NCBI GenBank assembly: GCA_039034035.1
Contig: JBCCBN010000002.1
Span: 1 to 51,654, forward strand
Direction: 5' to 3'
Source: UBA5336 sp039034035
GTDB lineage: Bacteria; Pseudomonadota; Alphaproteobacteria; Caulobacterales; Hyphomonadaceae
DNA: 51,654 bases
Of this stretch, positions 45,107 through 51,654 are shown piece after piece; positions within the stretch are counted from its first letter, which is position 1, and the number at the start of each line of letters is the position of its first letter. The notes under the pieces were generated by a model. That model had not been told where the DNA came from. It saw only the letters and a list, made by a program, of their open reading frames with translations, and made no database searches. The translations under genes were made by a program, and so were the position numbers.

Positions 45107-45255
45107 CTACAGCGTTTCCGGCTTTGGCGGCAGTGCTACAGCGGGCAACGCTCGCCGGGCGTTCAGCCCGCCCTCGCGGAGGCGAAGGCGAAGCCGGCAG
45201 CCGTGGGCGCACGGACAACCGACGATCGTTTCCGCCAAAGGCGGAAACGATCTAG
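45107..45255 (+). repeat. palindromic repeat element, copy 2
   Basis: A 149-base element in the same orientation as copy 1. Left end CTACAGCGTTTCCGGCTTTGG (imperfect hairpin), a shared core (CAGCGGGCAA, GCCGGGCG, CAGCCCGCC, GGAGGCGAAGGCGAAGCCGG), and a perfect right hairpin GATCGTTTCCGCC-AAA-GGCGGAAACGATC (45224-45252, 13-bp stem). It ends in CTAG (45252-45255), which contains the eda stop codon on the minus strand. The 78 bases between the copies hold another stem, CGGCCAA/TTGGCCG. Confidence 0.75.
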
Positions 45256-45896
45256 GGCCGCAGAGACCGTGCCGCCTTTCGCGCTTCCCGCGCACGCAGT
45301 GTAATGGAGGCCCAGTCGCCGCTCTCAAGGAGTTCGGGCTTGGTAATCCATGTCCCGCCCACGCTGAACACGTTCGGCTGGGTCAGGAAGCTCGAAATGT
45401 TGGACAGCGTCACGCCGCCCGTCGGCATGAACGCCATATCGGGGAACGGTGCCGCCAGCGCGCGAAGGAGCTCCGCGCCCCCGATGACAGATGCAGGGAA
45501 CAGTTTTGCGTACCTGATACCTGCTTTATAGGCGACCATTGCCTCGCTCGCCGTGGCGACACCCGGCAGGACGGGGACGGGGCAGCGATCGATCGCGCTC
45601 AACAATTCCTCATCAAAACCCGGTGAATCGATGAAATCCGCCCCTGCCGCCAGCACGTCCTGCATCGCGCCGGAGTCCAGCACACTGCCACCACCCGTGA
45701 TCATGTTGGGCTCTGCCGACTTGAACGCTTCGATCGCGGAGAGACCCACATCTGTCCGAAGTGTGACTTCGCAGACGGTAATGCCGCCCGCGGCGAGTGC
45801 ACTCGCCAAGGGCCCGGCATCTTCAAGGCGTAGAACATTCAATATCGGAACCAGTGGACACTCGTTGAGCGCAGCTTCAAGCCTGTCCCAGACCAT
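45252..45896 (-). CDS. eda: 2-dehydro-3-deoxyphosphogluconate aldolase
   Basis: KDPG aldolase (214 aa) cleaves KDPG to pyruvate and glyceraldehyde 3-phosphate in the Entner-Doudoroff pathway, and also acts on KHG. Catalytic residues align with the E. coli enzyme: Glu43 and Arg47 in VCEVTLRTDVG and the Schiff-base Lys131 in RYAKLFPAS. GGGSVLDS and FMPTGGVT line the phosphate site. The start is the ATG at 45896, with GGGGGAG five bases upstream; the open frame extends to 45980. The stop codon is supplied by the end of repeat copy 2. No edd or other ED gene is nearby. Confidence 0.92.
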   Translation of the reverse strand: MVWDRLEAALNECPLVPILNVLRLEDAGPLASALAAGGITVCEVTLRTDVGLSAIEAFKSAEPNMITGGGSVLDSGAMQDVLAAGADFIDSPGFDEELLSAIDRCPVPVLPGVATASEAMVAYKAGIRYAKLFPASVIGGAELLRALAAPFPDMAFMPTGGVTLSNISSFLTQPNVFSVGGTWITKPELLESGDWASITLRAREARKAARSLRP

Positions 45897-46239
45897 GACG
45901 TCTCCCCCTTGTTTTCCGAAACGATAACAGATCAGGTCAGGAACGCTAAGGTTATAAGGCGCTGTGATGATCGCATCCAACCGATGGCCCTATGCGCATG
46001 GCCGAGAAAACGCACGCGATTGTCCAGCGTCGCGTGTCCGAGCAACGGTGGCACGGCCCTGAAGCGGGACAGTCTGGCCCGGACTCAGAGCGCCGCTGTA
46101 GAGCCTTGTAGTTTTGTGCTTTTGTAGGCTCCGCCGGTGCCCATTTAACCTGGAAATGCTTCAACGCGCCCGACGCTCGCCCCACGCCGGCGCCAAAACC
46201 AATCCGACCGATTGCGTCACCCGTCATACTCGCCGGGTG
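45897..46239. other. intergenic region between eda and a small unknown gene
   Basis: This 343-base gap holds the ribosome site of eda (GGGGGAG) and must contain its promoter and that of the divergent gene at 46240. No convincing promoter, RNA or coding frame of good composition is seen. Longer frames on both strands here are short, Cys/Arg-rich and look random. Confidence 0.5.
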
Positions 46240-46692
46240 ATGTTCAATGATCCCATCTTCCTCCGGCATAAAGACGATGTGCTGCCGTTCTTCTGGCCCA
46301 TCTTCGTCATTTCCATTCTCATGTTCCGGTCCAAAGCAGACCGGTTGCTGGCCAATGGGTGCCAGAGCGTGGGCTATGAGGTGACCGTCTATGGCGCGGT
46401 CCGGATCACCGATACCGTCTATCCCGGTACCCAGTCCCGTTGGGAAGACGACCTCTTCGCCGCTACCGGAGCCTATGGCACCGCCGGCGCATCGCTCGGC
46501 CTCAAGCTGCCGGCGCCCCTCGCAGCGCCCGAAATCGAGATCGCTTGCGCCATGAACATCGTGCTCCTGCGCCGCGTCCTTGGCTTGCCTGGCCACGGCA
46601 CCCCTGCGCGCCTTGGCGCCGGTTTCGGAACCGGTGGCCGCGCCGGCCGTGCCGCAGTCCTGCTTGCCGGCTTTCCGCTCCCCTCAACCTGA
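46240..46692 (+). CDS. small protein of unknown function with hydrophobic N-terminal segment
   Basis: A 150-residue protein starting MFNDPIFLRHKDDVLPFF. A hydrophobic segment (VLPFFWPIFVISILMF, about 15-30) could be a membrane anchor. The middle is soluble-looking (CQSVGYEVTVYGAVRITD, then PGTQSRWEDDLFAATGAYG). The C-terminal third is rich in Gly, Ala and Arg. No family is recognised. There is no strong ribosome site before the ATG at 46240; the frame is open from 46114. It is convergent with the J-domain gene. Confidence 0.5.
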   Translation: MFNDPIFLRHKDDVLPFFWPIFVISILMFRSKADRLLANGCQSVGYEVTVYGAVRITDTVYPGTQSRWEDDLFAATGAYGTAGASLGLKLPAPLAAPEIEIACAMNIVLLRRVLGLPGHGTPARLGAGFGTGGRAGRAAVLLAGFPLPST

Positions 46693-46780
46693 CCCTGCTG
46701 ACCCTGAAACCAGACAATCCAGACCCATGACCGACGCGGCGTTGCCCCGGCGGCCGCGCGTGCTGGGCCAAACCTCCGGC

Positions 46781-47398
46781 CTACTTCATCAGCCCCGCCG
46801 CCTTCAGCGTCTTGCCCGCCCGCAACACCCGCGCCAGCTTGTGCTCGCTCGACCGGTCGCCGCCATTGCTGTCAGGATGGAACCGGCGGACATATTCGGC
46901 GTACCGCGCCCGGATCGCTTCCGATGTTGCCTCGCTCTCAAGGTCCAGCTCGTTCAGCGCGCGTACCTGCAGCGGCGTCCGCCCGCCGCGCCGCTCCCTT
47001 GCCTTGTGCTCGCCTTCCACCCCATCCTCAAACATCTCCCGGCCGCGCCAGAAACGGGGATTGTGCACCTTCTTCGCATTCCCAGCGCCAACCGGCCCGG
47101 TCCCGAACTTCCAGGTCTTCTTGTGATCATAGCGGGCCTGGTCGTTGAAAGCCGCCGCTTCGGCGGCGGTCATGCCCTCGAAAAAGTTGAACGAGCGGTT
47201 ATATTCCGCCGCATGGGTTTTGCAGAAATAGTGGTAGCCGCGCCCGTTTTTCTTCGGCGCCCTGTGTTCGCCTGCGAGGTCACATCCCTCATGCTCGCAA
47301 ACACGGGTTTCCTTCGCCTTGCGGCGTGAGGTTTCGGTCGCCGGGGGTTTGACCCGGATGTCCATGAACTTCACACGGTAGGAAAAGGGATCGTCCAT
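46781..47398 (-). CDS. J-domain (DnaJ-like) protein
   Basis: A 205-residue protein with its J domain at the C-terminus: LNELDLESEATSEAIRARYA, then the HPD triad at 174-176 (RRFHPDSNGGDRSSE). The N-terminal part has Cys34, Cys39 and Cys59 with nearby His residues, a possible zinc site (CEHEGC, HYFCKTH). J domains stimulate DnaK ATPase; the client is unknown. Alphaproteobacteria usually place this gene next to, and divergent from, bolA, as here (40 bases between starts). Confidence 0.92.
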   Translation of the reverse strand: MDDPFSYRVKFMDIRVKPPATETSRRKAKETRVCEHEGCDLAGEHRAPKKNGRGYHYFCKTHAAEYNRSFNFFEGMTAAEAAAFNDQARYDHKKTWKFGTGPVGAGNAKKVHNPRFWRGREMFEDGVEGEHKARERRGGRTPLQVRALNELDLESEATSEAIRARYAEYVRRFHPDSNGGDRSSEHKLARVLRAGKTLKAAGLMK

Positions 47399-47437
47399 TG
47401 GCGGTACTTTAGTGCGGTGCGATCGAGGAGACTAGAA

Positions 47438-47716
47438 TTGACAAATCGAGAGGGCCGTATTCGTGAGGCTTTGTCCGAGGCTTTTCGCCCCGTTTCCCTG
47501 ACAATCACCGATGACAGCGCCAAACATGCCGGCCATGCCGGCGCCGCGCCCGGTGGGGAAACCCACTACACCGTCCAAATCGTTTCCGAAGCGTTTCACG
47601 GATTGAGCCGCGTCCAGGTCCAGCGGTTGATCTATTCCCTGCTCGGGCCTGAATTCGAAACCGGCCTCCACGCCCTCAGTCTCAAAGCCGGCGCCCCGCC
47701 GGAAGAGGCGCCCTGA
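47438..47716 (+). CDS. BolA-family protein
   Basis: A 92-residue BolA/IbaG-type protein. The fold marks are IREALSEAFRPVSLTITDDS, HAGHAG (with the His that can bind an Fe-S cluster with a glutaredoxin), HYTVQIVSEAFHGLSRVQVQ and the final LHALSLKA. BolA proteins act with monothiol glutaredoxins in iron sensing or Fe-S handling. The start is taken as the TTG at 47438, with GAGGAG seven bases upstream; a GTG at 47417 is the alternative. It is divergent from the J-domain gene, a usual arrangement. Confidence 0.9.
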   Translation: MTNREGRIREALSEAFRPVSLTITDDSAKHAGHAGAAPGGETHYTVQIVSEAFHGLSRVQVQRLIYSLLGPEFETGLHALSLKAGAPPEEAP

Positions 47717-47718
47717 CC

Positions 47719-48453
47719 TCACGCCTCCAGCAGGGCCAACCCATCGCCCAACACGTCCGGCCCCACAGCGCCATCCGTCGCCAAGGCCACAACATGGCGT
47801 CGTCCAGCCACTGAAACCGGTTCGAACAGCGAAAACCGCCAGGGTTTGTCCCCCCCATCCAGAGGCAGGGTAAACTGGCGAACATGGCCCTGCGAAACTT
47901 CGAACACCGTATCAGCCGGCGAAAGGCGAAGCCCGCGGCCAACCGCCTTGCCAAACGCCTCCTTCAGGCACCAGAACTGAACGGCCAGCCGCCCCGCATC
48001 GCCGGGCCCACCCAGGGCCAGCGCCCGATCCACCGCAACCGCTTCTGCTGGCGAGAACTGCGCCGCTGCAAACCCCGCCGGATCGGTGGCCAGTCGGTCG
48101 CGGGGTTCGGCATCGATGCCCACGCGGCCGGCATCGGCCACCGCAACGGCGACCAATCCATCGGTGTGGGAGATCGAAAACGCCAGCGGACGGCCAGGGC
48201 ACCAACCCGGATCCACCACCGGCCTGCCGTCCGGTTCGACCTGAAACCGGATTTCGACCGGGTCCCATCCGCCAGTCCGGGCCAGCGCAGAACGGACGAT
48301 TGTGTGGGCCAGGATAAATTCTCGCTGATTGCGAGGCGTCACCAGCCGGTTGGCGCGGGCTCGCTCATCGGCGCTGAGAACGGTCCGGCACCGGTCCGCC
48401 AGCGCCCCGTCCAGCAAGCGATCAGGATCGCCGGTCCAGATCGCACATGCCAT
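47719..48453 (-). CDS. 4'-phosphopantetheinyl transferase, Sfp/AcpT type
   Basis: A 244-residue enzyme that moves phosphopantetheine from CoA to carrier proteins. Key residues are visible: RPLAFSISHTDGLVAVAV, the Mg site Asp114 and Glu116 in VGIDAEP, and Glu165 and Lys169 in FWCLKEAFGKAVG. It is the long, Sfp-like type, which modifies PKS/NRPS or secondary carrier proteins as well as fatty-acid ACP. No synthase gene is in this window. The SNase gene lies 18 bases upstream on the same strand, and bolA ends two bases away on the other strand. Confidence 0.93.
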   Translation of the reverse strand: MACAIWTGDPDRLLDGALADRCRTVLSADERARANRLVTPRNQREFILAHTIVRSALARTGGWDPVEIRFQVEPDGRPVVDPGWCPGRPLAFSISHTDGLVAVAVADAGRVGIDAEPRDRLATDPAGFAAAQFSPAEAVAVDRALALGGPGDAGRLAVQFWCLKEAFGKAVGRGLRLSPADTVFEVSQGHVRQFTLPLDGGDKPWRFSLFEPVSVAGRRHVVALATDGAVGPDVLGDGLALLEA

Positions 48454-48471
48454 TCGCCGGCCTGGCCCGCA

Positions 48472-48969
48472 TCAGTCGCGGGGAAAGGGCATCAGCGATG
48501 CCCAGGATGGCGATTCCGGTTGGCACCAGGGTTTGTCCGCCCCATCGGGTATCGCATGCCCCTGGGCGAGCAGCCGGGCCGAAAGGCTCTCGCCATCGCT
48601 GAGAATGGTGTCGGCCACAACCCGGCCGGCATATTTGCCCATACGGATATCGCGCAGGAAAACCCGCTCGCCCACTTGCGCGGCGACAGCGGCCTTGGCC
48701 GCCCGGGCCGGCGCTTTCTCCGCTTCGCAACGGGGCCGGTAGATCTCTGGCGCATCAATGCCGGCCAGGCGAACCGAAACCTCGACCGACTGATCGACCC
48801 AGATCTGTGCCCGCACCTTGATCGTGTCCCCGTCCACCACGCGGATCACATCGGCAGGAATAGGGCCGGGCAGCGGGGCATCGGCAAGGGCTGCGGGGGC
48901 AGAGATCGCGAGAATGGCCAAACCAGACAGCGCAGGCTTGATCCATGTTCTCAATTTCTCAATTCTCAT
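48472..48969 (-). CDS. secreted thermonuclease-like protein (SNase domain)
   Basis: A 165-residue protein with a signal peptide (about 1-30, LAILAISAPAALA) and a compact staphylococcal-nuclease domain. The catalytic set is present: DGDTIKV, Arg67 and Glu75 in VRLAGIDAPE, and Arg116 in KYAGRVVAD. It should degrade DNA or RNA in the periplasm with Ca2+. GAGGAG seven bases before the ATG at 48969 fixes the start, although the frame is open to 49032. It is probably cotranscribed with the downstream phosphopantetheinyl transferase. Confidence 0.9.
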   Translation of the reverse strand: MRIEKLRTWIKPALSGLAILAISAPAALADAPLPGPIPADVIRVVDGDTIKVRAQIWVDQSVEVSVRLAGIDAPEIYRPRCEAEKAPARAAKAAVAAQVGERVFLRDIRMGKYAGRVVADTILSDGESLSARLLAQGHAIPDGADKPWCQPESPSWASLMPFPRD

Positions 48970-49143
48970 GAGGTTTCTCCTCTGTTCCCGCTTTATACGA
49001 GAACATTCCGCATAATTCGAGAATTCGTGCAACCCTTAACACAGTGCGAAAAATTGGTTTCCGGAGCCTTAACCCGGCAAGGCTCGCGCGATGGCGCCGA
49101 CAAAGCGGTTCCCCGAACAGGGGCGCACCGTTCCAATCGGGCC

Positions 49144-49560
49144 TCAACGCCCCGGTGGCGGCTCTGGCAGTCGCAACAGGCGGCGCGCGGCTCGGCGGTG
49201 ATGGTCCTGAACATGGGCGCCCACAACGCCAAGGGCGGTGGCCAGCACGGTGGCATCATCGGTAAACCCGAACCCGGTGATCACATCGGGCAGGGCGTCG
49301 GTCGGGATCACGAAATAACCGAGCGCTGCAAACAGGACCGCTTTCGCCTTGCGCGGCGTCGCTGGGTCCAGCGCTGCATAATAGGCGGCGGCGAGATCAT
49401 CGGCGAACGGGATCCGGCCGGCCACCTTGAGCAGTTTCGGAATGAACCGCCGCCGGGTTGTCCGTTCCGCCTCCACGGTCGGAATAGGCAAGGCCTGGCG
49501 CATCTGGGAGGGCGCATCAAATGCCGGTGTGTCTTCGTCCATTGCCGCTGCGTCAGTCAT
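49144..49560 (-). CDS. YkvA-family (DUF1232) protein
   Basis: A 138-residue YkvA-family protein. The DUF1232 core is clear: DLAAAYYAALDPATPRKAK, LFAALGYFVIPTDALPDV and GFTDDATVLATALGVV. Family members are small membrane-associated proteins of unknown function. The first ~35 residues are polar and probably disordered. The gene is single and divergent from the SDR gene across 64 bases. Confidence 0.9.
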   Translation of the reverse strand: MTDAAAMDEDTPAFDAPSQMRQALPIPTVEAERTTRRRFIPKLLKVAGRIPFADDLAAAYYAALDPATPRKAKAVLFAALGYFVIPTDALPDVITGFGFTDDATVLATALGVVGAHVQDHHRRAARRLLRLPEPPPGR

Positions 49561-49624
49561 TGGCTGTCTTGTCCATAAAGGCTAAATCGCTGCGACTGGG
49601 AACAAGTTCAAGGGAGCGAGCGCT

Positions 49625-50407
49625 ATGGAACTGAATTCGAACGTATCCGCTGTGATCACCGGGGGCGCTTCGGGCCTGGGTGCGGCCACGGCGACGAAGA
49701 TGGCCAAGGAGTTTGGCGTGAAGGTCGCCTTGTTCGACCTCAACGCCGAAAAGGGCGAGGCCCTGGCAAGCGAGTTGGGCGGGGTTTTCTGCGAGTGCAA
49801 TGTGACCAGCGAAGAGAGCGTCGACGCCGCGTTTGCAAAATCCCGGGCAGCGATCGGTCAGGAGCGAATCCTGATCAATTGCGCTGGCACGGGCAATGCG
49901 ATCAAGACCGCGTCGCGCAACAAGGAAACCGGCGAGATCAGCCATTTCCCGCTCGATCAGTTCGACCTGATCATCCAGATCAATCTGGTCGGCACGTTCC
50001 GCTGCATCGCGAAATCGGCGGCCGGCATGATGACGCTCGACCCGGTAGATGGCGAGCGCGGATCGATTGTGAACACCGCATCGGTGGCCGCCGAGGATGG
50101 CCAGATTGGCCAGGCCTCCTATTCCGCGTCCAAGGGCGGGGTGGTCGGTATGACTCTGCCGATCGCGCGGGATCTGTCGCGTGAACTGATCCGGGTGAAC
50201 ACGATCCTGCCGGGCATCTTTGACACGCCCCTTTTGGCGGGCGCGCCGGAGCCGGTTCGCCAGGCGCTTGGCGCCCAGGTCCCCCATCCAGCCCGGCTCG
50301 GCAATCCTGTCGAGTACGCCGCCCTTGCCGTGGAGATGTGCCGGAATGGGTACTTCAATGGTGAGGATGTCCGGCTCGACGGGGCGATCCGGATGGCGCC
50401 GCGCTAA
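49625..50407 (+). CDS. SDR-family dehydrogenase, 3-hydroxyacyl-CoA dehydrogenase type II (HSD10-like)
   Basis: A 260-residue short-chain dehydrogenase. The cofactor motif GGASGLGAA (13-21) and Asp39 (FDLN) indicate NAD. The catalytic tetrad is Asn120, Ser153, Tyr166 and Lys170. The long insert KTASRNKETGEISHFPLDQF and the end RLGNPVEYAALAVEM...RLDGAIRM are typical of HSD10/type II enzymes, which oxidise 3-hydroxyacyl-CoAs, including 2-methyl-3-hydroxybutyryl-CoA of isoleucine breakdown. It precedes a flavodoxin-like gene. Confidence 0.93.
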   Translation: MELNSNVSAVITGGASGLGAATATKMAKEFGVKVALFDLNAEKGEALASELGGVFCECNVTSEESVDAAFAKSRAAIGQERILINCAGTGNAIKTASRNKETGEISHFPLDQFDLIIQINLVGTFRCIAKSAAGMMTLDPVDGERGSIVNTASVAAEDGQIGQASYSASKGGVVGMTLPIARDLSRELIRVNTILPGIFDTPLLAGAPEPVRQALGAQVPHPARLGNPVEYAALAVEMCRNGYFNGEDVRLDGAIRMAPR

Positions 50408-50455
50408 GAGACGGCCGGTGCCAAGGCGAGGGTGTGGGCGAGGTCGAGGTCCGGA

Positions 50456-50950
50456 GTGAAGCGGCTGCTGATCGTCTTCCACACCCGCACCGGTGGATCG
50501 CGGCAGATGGCAGAGGCTGCACACGCCGCCGCCCGCGAGGTTGAAGCCGGTGTCGACACGCTTCTGATGGACGCCACCGAAGCCGGCGGCGGCGATCTGC
50601 TGGCCGCTGACGGATTTGTGTTTGCCGGGCCGGAAAACCTGGCCGCGCTGAGCGGTGAGATGAAGGCTTTGTTCGACCGGTGTTATTATCCGGTATTCAG
50701 CCAGATCGAAGGGCGGCCTTATGCTCACATGATCTGCGCCGGTTCGGATGGGGAAAACGCTGCCCGGCAACTGGCCCGTATTGCGACGGGGTGGCGGCTG
50801 AAACCGGTCCAGCCGCCGCTGATCGTCAACACGGCCGCCCAGACCGAGGCGGACATTCTGGCGCCGAAGACGATTGGCGAGGCCGACCTCCAGCGCTGCC
50901 GCGATCTTGGCGCGGCGATGGCGACGGGCTTGGCGATGGGGGTTTTTTGA
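50456..50950 (+). CDS. flavodoxin-like FMN protein / NAD(P)H-dependent oxidoreductase family
   Basis: A 164-residue flavodoxin-fold protein. It begins VKRLLIVFHTRTGGSRQMAE, where TRTGGS is the FMN phosphate loop. The later segments GFVFAGPENLAALSGEMKAL and MICAGSDGENAARQL fit the second and third FMN loops. The start is taken as the GTG at 50456 (GAGG six bases upstream); a GTG at 50432 is also in frame. It follows the SDR gene by about 50 bases and is likely cotranscribed. Its partner is unknown. Confidence 0.8.
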   Translation: MKRLLIVFHTRTGGSRQMAEAAHAAAREVEAGVDTLLMDATEAGGGDLLAADGFVFAGPENLAALSGEMKALFDRCYYPVFSQIEGRPYAHMICAGSDGENAARQLARIATGWRLKPVQPPLIVNTAAQTEADILAPKTIGEADLQRCRDLGAAMATGLAMGVF

Positions 50951-50970
50951 TGGGAGACCGTTCGATAGGC

Positions 50971-51005
50971 CAAGAAAAACGGCGCCCCGGTTTCCCGAGG
51001 CGCCG
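50971..51005 (-). terminator. Rho-independent terminator of katG
   Basis: On the minus strand CGGCGCC and GGCGCCG form a strong stem (50980-51005, with a loop of about 12 bases), followed directly by GTTTTTCTTG. It lies 25 bases after the katG stop, and also between two convergent genes. Confidence 0.8.
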
Positions 51006-51029
51006 CTATCCGTGGACATGGCGAGTGGC

Positions 51030-51175
51030 CTAGTTCAGGTCAAACCGGTCATTGTTCATGACCTTGACCCAGGCGGCCACGAAGTCCTTCACGAACTGCT
51101 CGCGATAATCGCTGGAGGCATAGACCTCGGCGAGGGCGCGCAGTTGGCTGTTGGAGCCGAAGACCAGATCGACCC
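51030..51175 (-). pseudogene. katG: catalase-peroxidase C-terminal fragment
   Basis: Read on the minus strand, about 48 codons end in a TAG at 51030. They give VDLVFGSNSQLRALAEVY, then ASSDYREQFVKDFVAAW and VKVMNNDRFDLN, the C-terminal end of KatG. Upstream of VDL the frame reads WGVG and then loses all KatG similarity at about 51,175, where the DNA changes character. KatG is normally about 730 residues, so only the last part is present. Either the gene is truncated or the assembly joins foreign sequence here. Confidence 0.9.

Positions 51176-51654
<479 letters not shown>

Noticed and set aside
44869..45251. CRISPR array or tRNA/sRNA in the repeat-filled gap
   Set aside because: The repeats are about 150 bases, only two, and have no short repeat-spacer pattern; no tRNA cloverleaf or anticodon arm is recognisable.
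47884..49578. 564-codon plus-strand frame
   Set aside because: It is opposite the phosphopantetheinyl transferase, SNase and YkvA genes, all with catalytic motifs; it is Arg/His-rich with no domain.
49553..51019. 488-codon minus-strand frame
   Set aside because: It is antisense to the SDR and flavodoxin-like genes and shows no recognisable fold.

Overview
The window reads as a GC-rich alphaproteobacterial chromosome segment. Gene content and order (lgt–midA–pgeF, ubiK–ybjN–proC–TetR-fold, bolA opposite a J-domain gene, rplY–pth, CobW GTPase behind a Zur-like site, a malic-enzyme/PTA fusion, ETF behind a LiuR-like palindrome) suggest the Caulobacterales / Hyphomonadaceae / Maricaulaceae neighbourhood; the family is an inference. 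The DNA is almost entirely dense, ordinary chromosome. No rRNA, tRNA, CRISPR array, IS or prophage was recognised.

Layout. 0.1–3.2 kb: a membrane-anchored TIR-fold protein, pth, rplY and a DCC-family thiol protein. 3.2–7.1 kb: a membrane wHTH/TPR regulator divergent from a secreted unknown protein, then prs. 7.1–10.1 kb: lgt–midA–pgeF on the minus strand. 10.2–12.6 kb: ubiK–ybjN–proC–TetR/COQ9-like. 12.7–17.3 kb: an LpoA-like lipoprotein whose start codon is interleaved with that of divergent rsmI, then yraN, a BON lipoprotein and gshB. 17.4–22.3 kb: yifB/comM, a sensor-less hybrid histidine kinase and ampG, joined by two ATGA overlaps. 22.4–27.7 kb: maeB and mutS, divergent. 27.8–29.6 kb: a methionine-rich barrel-like protein with a DUF2946-like partner, probably copper related. 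29.6–32.4 kb: a PEP-mutase/ICL-family enzyme, then etfBA. 32.4–35.7 kb: a candidate 50-aa membrane protein and a 980-aa two-TM, coiled-coil, proline-rich protein resembling polarity factors such as TipN. 35.7–40.1 kb: an RND efflux pair whose permease carries a one-base frameshift. 40.2–41.7 kb: a zinc-type COG0523 GTPase with a small partner.

41.8–44.9 kb holds the most notable metabolic module: a mesaconyl-C4-CoA hydratase-like MaoC protein, a CitE-type citramalyl-CoA lyase and a CaiB-type mesaconyl-CoA C1–C4 transferase. Together they could convert mesaconyl-C1-CoA to acetyl-CoA and pyruvate, as in the second arm of the 3-hydroxypropionate bicycle or in C5-dicarboxylate (itaconate/mesaconate/citramalate) use. 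Between this operon and the convergent eda gene lie two tandem palindromic repeats whose outer CTAG ends contain the stop codons of both flanking genes.

45.2–51.0 kb: eda, a small unknown protein, a J-domain protein, bolA, a phosphopantetheinyl transferase, a secreted SNase, a YkvA protein, an HSD10-like SDR and a flavodoxin-like protein. The last part (about 51,030–51,654) begins with the final codons of katG, then changes at about 51,175 to sequence of different character with a 13-unit AGC repeat and an open polyglutamine frame. That tail looks like a chimeric join or foreign (possibly eukaryotic or algal) DNA.
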